Of a stretch of DNA of 64,000 bases, positions 45,455-59,750 are shown in pieces. The position numbers and the translations under genes are program-made. Numbering within the stretch: the stretch's first letter is position 1; the number at the start of each line of letters is the position of its first letter. The stretch comes from Filobasidium wieringae (taxonomy: Eukaryota; Basidiomycota; Tremellomycetes; Filobasidiales; Filobasidiaceae). The stretch covers positions 474 through 64,473 of the forward strand of contig BCIV01000012.1 in assembly GCA_001600055.1 (NCBI GenBank). The letters run 5' to 3'. The notes under the pieces are model-generated. The model did no database searches. It was given only the letters and a program-made list of their open reading frames with translations, and was not told where the DNA came from.

Positions 45455-47952
45455 ATGGACGAAAAATACACACACGACGCAGATGAGAAGGTCACTGCCG
45501 AACATCTTGAAATCCAAGTAGATGCGGCGCGAGATGCAGTATTGCGCGAAACACTGAAACAAGGTAGTAGCCCTTGGAAAGTACTTCTCCAGAACTCCAA
45601 GGCATTGGCCGTAATTCTTGCCGTTCAAGTAATTCTTCCTTTCTTCTGAGTGGGTGCTTGACAAGACCATAGGACTGATCTGATGTTATCTTGTAGTCCA
45701 ATGCGATCGTAGTCGGGGTAGAATTCTCCCTTCCAGGAAACCTCCTTGGTATTCAAGCGTTCTGTAAGGAGTTCGGATACTTCTCTGAGAAAGAGGAGAA
45801 TTATCAAGTCAGCGAGAGGACCGTATCCAGCTCCTCGACCAGTCTCTAAATGGCCACCGTCTTTTCTCTTTTTCAATAGGTCGCGGCCAAACACCTTTCT
45901 ATGTAAGGATTGGGAAAGTCCGGCTCTTCTTGTCCTCCGCTTATCTGCCGAATGTTTAACAGCTGGGGTGGTCTTTTCGCTGCATTTCAGGTCATCGGTC
46001 AGTCAGTCTGTGGTTGGCCTAACTCGGGCCATTGGTCACCAACGCGCATGATCCTCATAGGTCAAGCCACTGCTGGAGAGACTAGCGATAGATTCGGTAG
46101 GCGTTTCACCCTATATCAAGTCATATTCTGGAGTCTCGTTGGAGTCATGCTCGAGATCGTTGCAACGTGAGTCGCGCTTGAACGCGCGTCGAAGCAGATG
46201 ATGGGCGGCTGACTGGCTCAAATTGATCACAGCAATTGGCAGATGTGGCTAGGGAGCAAGATTGTTTTAGGATTTGCGACTGGGTTGATGCAGAGTCAGT
46301 CTTTACCCACCAATTGCAGTTATCAGGTTGAGGTTCTGGTCTGACAGCATTGGAATTTAGGTGTCGTACCTACTTACGTCAGTGAGATCGCGCCCCGTGA
46401 ACTCAGGTAAATTATATAACTTGATAAAGATGATGTCCGAACGCTAACGCCCGCCCACTTTTTCTCCCTGACTACAGAGGTATCTCTCTCTCCTTCTTCA
46501 ACATGGCGATGAACATCGGGGGTCTCATTGCGACGGTGGTGCCCTGGGCTACCAACAAGCACTGGTCAAACGTGAACGACCTAAGGTCAGTCAACACTCA
46601 ACTTCATTGGCACCAGTCACGCTTGACCGTTTCATTCTGCTCTCTGCCACTACACAGATCTTTCAGAGTACCCCTCTATATGGCTATAGCTATGCCAGCC
46701 ATCACCCTGATTGCCGAGCTGTTCTTACTGGTAGAATCGCCCTACTGGCTAATGTTGCGCGGCCGAAAGGAAGACGCCAAGAAGTCTTTACGATTCATCA
46801 ATCCCAAATGCAGTGAAGAGGAGCTCGATCTGGCTGTTGAAACGTTAAGCTACACTATCGCTAAAGAAGCTGAAGAGAATCTCGTAGCTGTGAGTTCGGA
46901 ACGCGTCGCTACGTACATGCGCAGCGGATTCTCATGACTTCCCAACCTACTCAGAGTCAAACCAGCTACGTTGACTGTTTCCGGGGGGTTGACGCGAGAA
47001 GGACCTGGTGAGAGGTCGTATTCGACAGCTATTTTTAAAAGGTGATACTGAAGGTGAAACCTGCTTCTATAGGTGTGCCGTTTTTGCGCCTCTGAGCCAG
47101 AATCTAACGGGACAAAACTTGGTCGGAACTTACGGGACCTGTACGTGTCATTCCGAGTTGGCAACTTCGGTTTGACTGACCCAGATCGTCATGTGATAGA
47201 CTTCTTCACCCTTGCCAAGCAAAAAGATCCTCTTATCTCCAGCATTATCACCACCGCTGTTGGACTATTCTCTAATTTCGTTTCATTCTTCCTGATCGAG
47301 AGCAAATCCGTAGGAAGGTGGTTGCTCCTCTTCTGTGGTGAGTACCGTTTCAACTGCCTCTCACTACCGGACCGGATCACCTTATTTATCCACCTCCAGG
47401 TATCTGTGTAATGACATTGTGTATGCTGGCGCTTGGCTTGATCGACGTCATCTGTCACTCGGACTTCAACGCAGCCGCCGGAGCCTTACTCGTGGTATTC
47501 GCAGCATTGTTCATCTCCGCTTCCACCCTGGGACCTGGAGTAGCTGGATGGGCCTATACTGGAGAGTCTGGGTCCAGTAGACTCAGAAGTAAGACGACTA
47601 CGCTAGGGACTATGGGGAACGCTATCGCAGGCTTGATTATGGGTGAGCTTAGCGAAAACGACTTGACACTGTTAAAGAAGCAACTGAGCCTAACTTTTTG
47701 TGTGGCGCTTTGATAGGGATCGTCTTACCTTATCTTTTGAGCGCCGATACCGGTGCCAAACTTGGGGTCAAGACTGCTTTTATATTTTTCGGATTAGGAT
47801 TGGGCTGTGCCGTTCTGATCTACTTCACGATCCCCGATTTCACCGGAAGGACCTTTGCTCAGATTGACGAGCTTTTCTACCGAAGAATCCCTGCCAGGCA
47901 GTTCTCCAAAACAGAGTGTACAGGAGACTACGGTAATGATGTCCAGCAGTGA
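45455..47952 (+). CDS. MFS sugar transporter (maltose/glycoside permease-like)
   Basis: Sugar-porter MFS protein. The start is MDEKYTHDADEKVTAEHLEI, a hydrophilic N-terminus longer than in hexose carriers, as in alpha-glucoside permeases. TM1 includes SKALAVILAVQ and, across an intron, NAIVVGVEFSLPGNLLG. Signatures: DRFGRRFTLYQVIFWSLVGV after TM2, VVPTYVSEIAPRELRGISL after TM4 (spliced), VESPYWLMLRGRKEDAKKSL in the central loop, IESKSVGRWLLLFCG between TM8 and TM9, FISASTLGPGVAGWAYTGES, and a final TM followed by FTGRTFAQIDELFYRRIPAR. About ten introns, some with alternative-looking boundaries. Stop at 47952. It is divergent from the GH78-like gene, so the two are probably co-regulated for uptake and cleavage of one glycoside. 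Confidence 0.87.
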
Positions 47953-48753
47953 AACTAATGCAGAAGGCGGCGGCGAGTGTCCGATAAATTCCGAGGGAAA
48001 CAAATACGAAATGGAAAAAAAAATCTTAAGATTCCGATATGATATCTAGTCTAGCTTAGCACATAGTTGCATGTTACTTTGAGTGCTTGTATGGGAGTTC
48101 GGAAACCTATGAATTGGAAAAATTGCAAGCATCCGCTCAGTGTGATCGTACCTATCCGAGCTCCCAGATTTCGCGAGATCGATGATTTGGTATTCCTCAT
48201 CTTCTTCGTCGGTAATGATTCCTTACCGCATCAAATAAACCCCGTCTTTCTCGCTTGATTGTCAGCCGCTTGTATTCACTTGCTGTAAAGTGAGGAAAGT
48301 TCTAGGTTTGAGTACCTACTAAATTCGGGTCAAGCCTGGATCGATACGAAACGCCGAAGCAGAAGTCGCACAGCTCGCAAATGTTGATCGAGATCAAATG
48401 GCACGTCGGGTTCATGTGGATGCTGTTGGTTCTCGGATCGCGGAGGACAATATATTTGACCAGCAAAGACGAAACTTGCCGACCGTTCTAGATAGCTGTG
48501 GTTGATGCAGGATCAAGAAGGAATGCACATGACATCCTGATGATGAGACCGTTTTACCCCTATACACGCGCATGCGACAAAGCGAGGTGGATATACGAAA
48601 TATGAAACGCGAATGACATCCCCCGTCACGTGACTTTTGAGATTTCAATCGACCGACCTTCCTTGAACATTCGCAATCGTTCATATCGAACAATCCTGTC
48701 ACACCTCGAACCTCCTCCCTACAGCTCAACCTCTAACACTCTCAGCAGCCATC
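47953..48753. other. Intergenic region before UTP20
   Basis: No gene seen in these 800 bases, which carry the transporter 3' end and the UTP20 promoter, including the E-box at 48625-48634. Confidence 0.5.
48625..48634. promoter_or_regulatory. E-box GTCACGTGAC upstream of UTP20
   Basis: A perfect ten-base palindrome 120 bases upstream of the UTP20 start codon. Two further exact copies stand upstream of histone H4. Confidence 0.5.
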
Positions 48754-51700
48754 ATGTCTGATGAGGAAGAGCCGCCGAGGAAGCGGTTTAGGGTAAGCCA
48801 GAAGACCGACCGAATCGCCCGCATTTTATACTGAACTTTTTCAATCTTTACAGTACGAGACCTATAATCAGCAACTCAGCCACCTGAAAATCGATGTAGG
48901 AAAGAGTAAAGGTTTGAATTGGGATGACGTAGAACAGGCTGCAAAGGAGGATGATTTGGCCCAGACGGTGTGTTTCCCGTCGTCTGCTTGATATATCTTG
49001 ATCGCCGCTGAGACGATTGCGTATAACAGGTTACTCCTCTCGGAACCGCCCTTGTTGATCTCTCCTTGTTATACCTCACCACACCCTACCAAGAATTCAC
49101 CAAAACAATCATCCCTCTCAGCCGCTCATTACCCCTCATCTTGCATTATGTCCCGCAACTCCAATCCCACTTCCACGATTTCTTCAGCAAGATCACCAAC
49201 CAATCCTCAAAAGAGAATTCAGGGTTAGATGGGGTCATGTTACTCTATGAAAAGTTCTTTGAGACTGTCATAGACGAGGGAGTCGGCTGCGTTGAGCAAG
49301 CCACCGAGGATCTCCTCAGAATTGGAGGCTTGAATGGATTAGAAGCAATTCTGATCGAGAAAACCTACTCCACCATCTCTCAGCTCTTCAGACTCCTATC
49401 CACTCCCATCCTATCCAACCCCACTCCCAAATCATCTTCAACGAAATCCAAGAAATCCAAGAAACAACCCGTTCCTGCAACTCAAATCACTGCCGAATCT
49501 CGTCTTCGAGCGCTCTGGAGATCTTGCGTTCCCTACCTCTCGAAAACGGCTAAACCGCACGTCAGAAGTTGTGTGGCCAAAGTATGGGCGGTCTTATTGA
49601 GGCGAGCCAGGGGGGAGGTGTTGAAGAGTATGGTAGGCGTTATGGTCGAAGGACTGGAGGATGAGGATGCGGTAGAAGGTTTAGCTGCTGCTCTCAGTGA
49701 GGGTCTAAAGGTGAGTTGTCGTACTATGCGGTGTTGATTCCATCGCACCCGACTGACACGATGCTTGTGATCTTCATAGGGCGCACCTCATCTCCTTCAT
49801 TCCCGAGCGCCTCAAATCTACTCTCATCTAGTCCTACATCTACTTCAAACCGATACACCTCAACCTCTACTTCGGACTTTGGTTCTCCTCACTACTAGTC
49901 TCATTCATCACGGTTCCGCGACGGCGTTATTGCCTATTCACGAATACATCCTCAAGCTTCTCAAATTACAGGTGGATGAATGTCCAATGGAAGGAATCGA
50001 TTCGCTGAGCGAAACGGTCATCCCCACTAGCTTGACGGTAGGGCAAATGGAGATGGTTGTTCGACTGTCCGCTACGCTTCTTGGAGTAAGAAAGGGGCAA
50101 CGATTGCCGACCTTGGCGGATGGCAAGACTGCGGCCCTTACGAGCTACCTGAATGCATTCAACGGGATCGCCAAGTCGATTCCGTCCGCAATGGAAGGTT
50201 TGAAGAGAGAATACCTCAAAGCCGTCACTGCTGCGCTTGTAGCAGGAAAAGTCAAAGATTGGTTAAGTCCAGGTATCGCTTTGATCAAGACTACGTGGAC
50301 TGGATTAAGGACTAGCGAGAAGTTGGGTTGGGTTAGACTTCTTATTAGAGTTGGTTGGAAGGGTATTGAGCAATTCATCCTGGCCGACGTTGCAAGGTGA
50401 GTCCTGCCTGAAGCGCGATACAAGGTGAGGCGCTGAGACCCGCAACTATTGCTCACAGGATCTGCACAGACGCTCTCGGCTCCCACAGGCTAGAGACTCT
50501 TAGTTTGCTAGCTATGTTGGCTGATCATGGCTACCTCGATGGCGGACTAGTCAATGTCGAGGGAGGACAATGGAAAGTCCGACTAGGCAAACTAGCGGGA
50601 GACCTTTTTACCGAATGGGCAGACCGATCGGATGACCTGAATCAGGATGATATCAGAGGAATATGCAAGCTTCTCAAAGTCTGCAACAAGCTCACCAAGG
50701 GAACCGAGAGCTTCCTGCCCAGTCTCACTGTGTTACTGCAAAAAGTCAGGGAGCGATTGAGTCAGATGTCAGAAGAGGACGCGCGGGAGGAGTACAACTC
50801 GGCTGCGTACAATCGTGCTTATTTGCTGAGTTGTGGATTGAAGACTCTTGGCCACTTGGTCGACGCTGGGGTCTCAAATATGGAAGCTGTCATCAGGGAG
50901 AGTATCGGCGATGCATCCCAGCTTCTGAACAGCTGGAGTTGGAGTCGCGGTATCATGTCCGGTATCGGTGGTGTTGCAAGCATAGCGATGGCAAAGAAGT
51001 AAGATGCTGTCCTAACCGATTTCTGACGTGATACTGATGTTTGAGGTCGTCCCGATAGGTCGCCTTTGGAAACTATCATGACATCTATTGCTAGCCGACT
51101 CCAGTCCGAGGATCCCGAAGTCAGGACAGGCGCACTTCGAATCCTGGTTACCGGCAAATACCCTGCTTTCCGAACTCTCGATGGAGAAACAGCAGATCCT
51201 GAGCAGAACAACGTCTTTGGATATGGTTTGGAGGTGGAAGATGCGGGCATGTCGTTGCAAAATGTACGAGAAAGGACAACCAAGATCAGAAAGATCGGAC
51301 TTGTTCTACGTTCGCTCGAGATTCCCGAAACCGAGTACGGGTGGCTTGTCGAGGCAATTATACGATATCTTTTCAGTACGTCTTTTCCCGCTGTACGGCT
51401 ATAGAGACGCGAAACTCATTGAATTTTATTTCAGGTCAACTCAAGGTCAACTTCCGACCGTTATACGCTGACACGATAGAAGTACTGAGTGAGCTTGGGA
51501 AACGATATCCAGAGCTACTATGGCAGATTGCAATGACCGAAATCACGAAGTGTCATGCTGGAGATTTGGAGGCCATGATATCGGCAGCAAAACCAGTTTG
51601 GGCCGCGGAGAACGTGAGAGAGCATGATCGTCACGAGTCTACTTCGGAAAAGCAGCGTGATTTCATCTGTCCGAATGCAAACAAACTATACTTGGCGGCC

Positions 51701-54700
51701 GATGAAGAGCTGGTCGAACATGTTTCAATTGCTGACAACGGGGAAGCTATACAAGTAGGTCAGCTTCTGCAGATCAGGAGCTTATGACTGACATACAAAC
51801 CTTCCAAATTCCAGGATCAGGTTAATGATGCAAGGCTGGATATCGTTAACTACGAAGCTCAAATCCTTGAACTTCTTGGTAAATTACCCAGTCTGACCGA
51901 AAAACACGGACGAGAAATTATTCCGGTTTTCCTGAACGTTAGCAGCGCTGATGAGGAGGATGATGACGAGGCTCCTCTGTCCGGCCTCAAGATTTCCCGA
52001 CGGCTTCGACAGCAGCGTGTTTCAAACTATCTTACTCTGTTCGCGCACTTTGGAAATCCAAAAGCCTTGTATCGGGCGGAGGAAGTTCACGCATCATACC
52101 TCAACATTCTTAGCAAGGGCGAGAATCCTCTTCAAAATCTGGCGTTAACGTGCCTTTTCACATACAAGCACTTCTTTCTGAACCCTTACGAGGACAACTT
52201 ACGAGGTCTTTTGACCGAATCCAAATTCAGAGACGAATTGACCAAGTTCCCCTTAGGCCGCGAGAGCGAGATGATCAATCCTGATCATCGAACCGAGTTG
52301 CTACCTGTTGTGATTCGGATTCTGTTTGGTATCATGATCTCTAAAAAGGGCCGAAATAGCTCCAACCAAGGTCCTACCGCAAGAAAGAATGCCATCCTGG
52401 CAGCTCTTGGGAACTGTTCTGGTGACGATTTCATCACCTTGATTGAGCTGATGCTACGATCCTTCCCGGCCTCTGTCTGTCAGCGTATTGATCTACAGAC
52501 GGGAGAAACCACCGAGCTTGACGAAGTTCGTGGCCGTACTCAGATCGGTTACCTCAGCATGGAGGCGGATGTCTTGAAACATCTTTCTACCCAAATTACG
52601 CAGTTCTGGCCGACATTGCTATCGACGACTCTAGCCGTGACCGCCAACGCGCAAAGGCATATTGTCAACGAGCCGGCAGGAGCTGAACCAGTTCCTGAGG
52701 ACGGAGAAGAAGCACATGACGATGAAGGCGAGGAGGAAGCTTCGGCATTGCCTGCGCGTACTATTCGGAATGCAGGTCTGAGGCGTCTTGCGGCGTTCTT
52801 CCGTGCGCCTGCTTCGTTCGACTTTTCGCCATACATGCCATACCTGTTTGAGCATATCATCTCTCCACGTTTAGCGCTGCTGCCGCAAGAGAATACGCAA
52901 GCCCCTTCTGCCATTATGGACATCTTCGCTTCATGGTCTCAGCGACCAGAAATGTATCCCTTCCTCGTCCAATACGATCACCGAGTGCTTTCTCAGCTGT
53001 TCTGCTGCATTGCACAGCCGAAGGTAAAGCCAGCAGTGATCGCTCATGTATTGGATGTCGTTGACCGTCTACTAGCGGCCGCCGAGGATGAAGGGTTAAA
53101 CGGAAATATTGCCAACCAATTCCTCGCGCCGTACATGTCTGGTTTGCTCGACAACCTTATCATATGTATGGACGGTATCAACAAAGTCAATCTCAGCCGG
53201 GACGACCTGGTCAAGAGACAAATCAGCGTGCTCCCTCGTATCAGTCCCTATACACAACCGGGCGAACAAGCCCGCAAATTGGTGGCACTACTGGTTCCTA
53301 TCCTGCGAAAGCCGACCAAGCAGGTATCAGAAAAGGTTAAGTCAGATATTCTGACGACTTTGAACGCTGTCCTTGTCAAGGTACCCGAATTCTCGGATGT
53401 TCAATCAGATTTCTATCGCCAAAATTACAACGTGGTCTCGACTTTGTTCCGATCGCTGCACACTCGACCCGCTAGACAAAATCTTGTGCAGGTTTTGCAG
53501 AGTTTTGTCGGCGCAGATGCGGCGTTACAACCTATAACAGACATAATAGCCAGTCTCAATGCGTACTCGACCAAGAGAATGGAAGAACCTGACTTTGACC
53601 GACGGCTTCAAGCGTTCCAGACGCTACATGATCTCGATCACAAGAGCATGAGCAATCATTTATGGCAGCCTCTGCTGTACAACTCCTTATTCTTCTTGCA
53701 GGACCCGGAGGAATTAACGATACGCTCGAACGCCGGTGAAGTCGTCAAGCACTATATCGATACTTACAAGGCAAAAGAAACTTGTGAAGATCGGGAATAT
53801 ACTATCACCAACCTCGTCCTACCTGGTCTACGTGATATCCTGAGATCGCGTGTAGAATTGGTCAGGGCTGAAGCAGTAGTTGTCATTGGTCACGCCGTCG
53901 AGAAATGTGTTGGCATGGGAGTCTTCGACGAATTGAGACCGCTGTTAGCGGACGGCGATGTAGAAGCGAGCTTCTTTTCTAACGTCTATCACCTGCAGAC
54001 CCACCGGAGAGCCCGTGCGTATCGGCGTCTAGTTGAGTTCGTATCATCCGGCAAAGTGCGGGATGCGACCATCTCAGGAATATTTTTACCGATACTGGGG
54101 CACGTACTGAGCGGTGCCACTGATAAAACCGACCATTCTCTGGTCAACGAGGCCATCACTTCCATTGGCAAACTTGCTGGAAAATTGGGTTGGTCCAAGT
54201 ATCACGCAGCCGTTCTATCATACCTGAGGCTCGGAACCATGAAGGGTTCTTTACAGAAGTACTACGTCAGGGCTATCACCGCACTACTGGACAACTTCCA
54301 CTTCGATATGCAGCAGCGGGAAATTGACAACACCGAAGCCGAGATGGACGAAGGCGCAGAGAACGATGGAAACGAAGTCTCTCATGCGCCGGTTGTTAGC
54401 GTTCAGCAGTCAGCGAAAATCGCTGACTATGTTGTAGGCAAGCTTTTGCCTGCACTGGTTCGTTTCGTTCAACAAAAAGATGAGACCGAAGATTCGATTC
54501 GAATCCCAGTTGCTGTCGGAATCGTCAAAGTCGCTATGGTGTTGCCAGAAAATATACGAGAGGAGGAGACTGGTAGAGTGATCACCGTATTGAGTCAGAT
54601 CTTGCGAAGCAAGGACCAAGATACTCGAGACCTGGTCAAGGACACAATGTGTAAGATCGCCTTGACGCTTGGACCGGATTGGTTATCTCGTATCATCAGG

Positions 54701-57574
54701 GAGATGAAGGCTAGTCTGCAGAGAGGACCTCAGTTGCATGTCCTCGCTGTCGTCACGCACGCAGTCCTTGTCCACGTTACTACTGAGGACGCGGATCGAT
54801 TTAGCAGTCTAGATGACGCAGTCGCAGATGTTGTCTCAATCTCGGCTGAAGTGGTATGGGGACAATCTGGTCAGGATGTCGTTGCAGAAGGATTCAAAAC
54901 CAAGATGAGAGAAGTTCGAGCTGCCAGTTCTCGAGGTTACGACAGCTTCCAACTGGTTGCCCGATTGGTCTCCCCAAACAGAGTCAACTCGATCCTCGTC
55001 CCGCTCAAGAATATCATGGGCGAGACTTCCGCTGTCAAACCTATGCAACAAGTCGATGAAGCTCTTCACCGCATCGCGAGTGGCTTGAACAGTAATCCCT
55101 TACTGGGACCGATCGAGTTGCTTCGTCTTTGTCACACTCTCATCAGCTCGAGTGCGGAGTTCCTCCGTCCAGGTAAAGCAGAAAACGACCAACAAGCAGC
55201 GATCAAGGACGACTATCGAGTGCAGATGAAGAGGAAAATCTTGACAAACGAGGATCATTATCGGGTCAATTCACAGAAGTTCGTCGGTTTCGGCTTGGAT
55301 CTCTTTGTGACTGCTTTCCGACGTGGCAAGTTTGATTTCGGTGAAGCCGAGATCCTTGGACGCATATCGCCCTTAGTCAATGCGATCGGAAATGCGCTCT
55401 ACAGCAGTTCCGACTTTGTCTTGATTTTAGCTTTGAAGGCGGCGGCGGCAGTAACGAAAACGCCTTTGCCGGCTGTAGACAATGCTGCTCCTGCTATGAT
55501 TGTGCAAATCATCAAGATCATCAAGCGTTGTGGAGGTAGCGCTGTTTCGGAAGTCGCTCAAGTCGCGATACGTAGCTTGGCGGTGATCGTACGAGATTGC
55601 AAGTCTGCAGTCATCAAAGACAAACAGCTCGCGTACCTAGTTGAGATCATCGGACCTGATCTTGACGAGCATGAGACACAAGCTCCCGCATTCGCCTTGC
55701 TCCGAGCTATTCTTTCGAAGCGATTTGTAGTGCCGGAGGTTTACGACCTGATGGAGAAAGTAGCATCGGTTATGGTGACCAGCCAGTCGACTTCAGTGCA
55801 GGAATTGTGTCGAGCAGCGATGCTGCAGTTCATGCTCGATTACCCTCAGGGTAAAGGTCGTCTCAAGTCGACGATGCAATTTCTGGCATCGAACTTGAGC
55901 TACGTCTATGAGAGTGGTCGAGTTTCGGTGATGGAACTTCTATCACATGTCTTCAACAAATTCTCGGACGAATTGGTCATGGCATACTCGAGCTTATTTT
56001 TCTTGGCGCTTGTCATCGTGATAGCCAACGACGACTCCGAAAAATGTCGTTCCATGGCCGGAGAATTACTCAAGCAGTTGATCGGTCGTTACGACGAGAA
56101 CAGGCTCCAAGAACTCGTCAACCTGCTTGGAAAATGGGCTGGTCAACTGAATGAGGACCCCGCGTTGGCAAGATCGAGTGCAGTCGTCTCTGCACTCGCT
56201 GTGCAGAGTTCAAAGGATGGAATGAGGTCCCACATCAATGTCGTTATTCGATACCTCAACGACATTCTAATCGCATCGTCAGCCGCACTTGAACGACTTG
56301 AGACTCAGGAGCAGGTATCGGTATTCGATCAGGTAGAACTTGATTATGCATTGCCGTATCAAGCGCTCAACACGATGTTAACATGTCTTGAAGAATTCCC
56401 TGACCAGGTCGACAGCATCGAATGGTCAGCTGTCACCCCGTTACTCATTTTCCCTCACGATTGGGTTCGTCTTGCTTCGGCTCGTTTGCTTGTATCTCGA
56501 CTCGCAAAGGACCAGACTTCCGCCAAAGCGATGGACCTGCATGATGTGGCCAGAAAATCCTGTCTGATCTTGGCAAGTGGTGCCGACAAGGGGTCTTCAC
56601 GACATATCCCGAACGAGAAGCTTTGTGGTCAGGTCGTCCGACTACTGTACTCTATCGGAAAGCAATGGATAGTGAGTTTCGCGAGGACATGCCTATCCAG
56701 TGTGTATGAAGCTGACCACACTAATCGCAGGACACCGCTACTTCTGCCGACGGGGTACAGACGGAAGCCGTCCCAGATATGAACGACGAAGATGCGGAAC
56801 ATGACCAACCGGAAGAAGTGGCTGAAAATGCGCCTGGACAGAACGGCTTGTCGTGGTTGATGTCTCGGTTGTCTTTTGTCGCTCGTCGACTGATCATCAA
56901 CAAGCCATCCAATGCAGAATTGGTCGCGAATCCCGTAAGCACAAATGTTGAACGTATGACGATGGTAGCTTTGCTGATGGTCAGACCTTGCGTCAGATGA
57001 AATGGTCCTCGCCTTTGTTGGCAGTATTCCAAGTATTTGCTGCTTTGGTCGATCACATGTCTGTACACAAAGCAAAACTGTACCTCAAGCATATCTGTCA
57101 GCCCGCGTACCGGGTGCTCGACGAAAGTGGAGAGCTGCATGGGCGGCCTGGAGATGCAGAGATAGGTAAGCGCAGGTTGAAGATCGCGCGTCGACGATCT
57201 TGTACTGACTTTACTTCCCGGTCCGACAGAAAATCTCACCATGTTAGTCACAGAGTTACGCGACATGGTATCTCAGAAGGTTGGGATCGGGGCGTTCTCT
57301 CGAGCATGGGAAGAGATCCGATCTCATACCGCTGAGAAGCGAACGAAACGTCGAGTCGATGCTGGTGAACGCATGATCAGTGATCCTCAGGCGGAGGCAT
57401 CTAGGAGAGCGAAGAGAGCGAGCATGAAGATCGATCATCGTAAGAGGAAGGTCAAGGCGTTCGCGTGAGTACGGTTTGATCGATGGATAGACAGAGATCG
57501 TCTGAAGTATTGACCTTGTCTTACATAGTGATGCGAAACAACGTGAAAGGCCGACGAGAGGAAGTCGGAAATAG
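48754..57574 (+). CDS. UTP20: UTP20, U3 snoRNP / small-subunit processome HEAT-repeat protein
   Basis: A very large nucleolar protein of the SSU processome needed for 18S rRNA maturation. The start MSDEEEPPRKRFRYETYNQQ is typical of UTP20 in reading as an acidic/basic nuclear leader, followed by LSHLKIDVGKSKGLNWDD. The exons run through LYLTTPYQEFTKTIIPLSRS near 49080 and a single open stretch of over 1,500 codons from about 52067 to 56670. This contains the DRIM-type domain (SLQNLALTCLFTYKHFFLN-like in NPLQNLALTCLFTYKHFFLN) and long helical repeats. The C-terminus is strongly basic (EASRRAKRASMKIDHRKRK, then a final small exon ending PTRGSRK at 57574). An acidic patch lies near 52700. Roughly a dozen introns cluster at both ends. 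Confidence 0.93.
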
Positions 57575-58400
57575 ATGTTCAGTCGTTGCTTATACCAAGG
57601 TGTATCGGATGTATCGCAATTAGCATGGTTGTAATTCGCATGGCATGGAAAAGTCTGGCAATCCAAGCGTGGTCAAAGTCAATCGTTCCATAATCCCTCG
57701 CCACCAGGCTGTTCGACTGTGAAAGGCTGGCTTGGACAGTTACATTAGATACAATCACAGTCAGACGTAAACAAGTTGGGAAGACGACTGGATATGTCAC
57801 TTGCGAAAGACACCTCTGATGAAAGGGTACCAAAGATGGTACACTACAACAAGCATAAGTATGGGGACGTATACCACGTGAAGCCCGGATCAGAAACCGT
57901 CCATAAGGGGACTCAACGAGGGAGGACTGTCATAGCAACGACTTAGTTTCAAAGCTCAGGTGAGAGATGTGGATGACGCTCTTGTTGGGCACGAGAGTGG
58001 AAGAGAACATAGGGAAAGGGAGGAATTTGAAGCAAAGTCCTACTTGATTGGGTTCTGCATAGCTTATGCTCAGGAGGGAAGGTCTGCAATTATTCAGTCC
58101 TTCTGCTAACATCTTACCGGGGCGTCGAATAACAATCGAGTCGAACCTGCATGCAACCCAGAATTTGACGTCAAGAAAGAATAAAAATTGATAAACGATC
58201 ATCTGCATCGCGCATACAAAGAGGCCGAGAACAGTCGCAATCCCCTCCCATTCAGTTCCTCCAGTAGACCCTTGGGACCATACGATTGGCCATTCCGTAT
58301 GAGAGTCGGATGGGTGAAGAGGAATGAGTCGGTTGTAGTTGCGAAGATAAGAGAGCGAAGAACGAATAAGAGCGTGCGGTTGATGAGGTGGGGTAGAGGT
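57575..58400. other. Convergent 3' region of UTP20 and histone H4
   Basis: No gene supported. It contains the 3' ends of both neighbours and one CCACGTGAA element at 57874-57882, which is not in a promoter position. Confidence 0.45.
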
Positions 58401-58924
<524 letters not shown>

Positions 58925-59062
58925 TGTGTTGTTTGAAAAGTTGTTGGGGGGTTGTTGGGGGGTAGTTTGGAGGGGAAGGCGTTGCCTGATGGTTGTGAGT
59001 GAGTGGATGGAGAGAAGAGAAGGAAAGAGAAGAGAGAAGTGAGCGATGAAGTGAACGAGTGT

Positions 59063-59068
59063 TATATA
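59063..59068 (-). promoter_or_regulatory. TATA box of histone H4
   Basis: TATATA lies 139 bases upstream of the H4 start codon. Confidence 0.45.
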
Positions 59069-59125
59069 CCGAGTGTACGAGTGTAAATGGCGAAGCTGAG
59101 CAACCCGTGACGCGTCCTATATCGC

Positions 59126-59135
59126 GTCACGTGAC
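59126..59135. promoter_or_regulatory. E-box GTCACGTGAC, H4 promoter, proximal
   Basis: A perfect palindrome identical to the element upstream of UTP20, about 200 bases before the H4 start. Confidence 0.5.
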
Positions 59136-59205
59136 TCGATCAGACGAAACGCCGCCTTCACGCTCACACCCAATACGCCGAAACGCATAAACTCATGTAC
59201 TCTCA

Positions 59206-59215
59206 GTCACGTGAC
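59206..59215. promoter_or_regulatory. E-box GTCACGTGAC, H4 promoter, distal
   Basis: Second exact copy, 80 bases upstream of the first. The stretch from here to 59750 is the 3' flank of the receptor gene, contains a GT-rich tract near 59630-59660, and has no gene. Confidence 0.5.
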
Positions 59216-59750
59216 AATATATAGTCCTTACTCTAGATACGCGCCGCCTGCAATCGTCCGATTCTCCACAACGCGTACCATTCTGAGAACACCATGCGTA
59301 CGGGAAGAGTTTCATCCTTCATGCATCCATGTCAGACCATCAAGTGTATGTTTGCTACAAAGTTGGAATATCATCTACAACCAGTGTTCTAATTATACAC
59401 CGTGCCCTCCGTCCTCGTACCCGCTCTCGTGCTCGTGGTTGGATATCATCGCATGCCCATGCCCATTCTCATTCTCCCCGATCCCCCCACCAGTTGTCTC
59501 TCTTGCCATTATAAGTATAGATATGAACCGACGCCTTTTGATCGTCCGGTTGGATTCGTTTTTGTGTAGGTATAAAGATTAAGGTATATCGTGTTTGGTG
59601 AGGATGAGAGATTGTCGTAATACCGTCTGTGTGTATTTGTGTGTAGGTGTGTGTATTTCGTTGTGGTTGTAGGTAGTGTCGGTATCGCCTTCCGTCCATC
59701 TCCCTTATGCGTCCGTCCGATATGCTCGTGACAAGTGAATTCCTCCCCGT

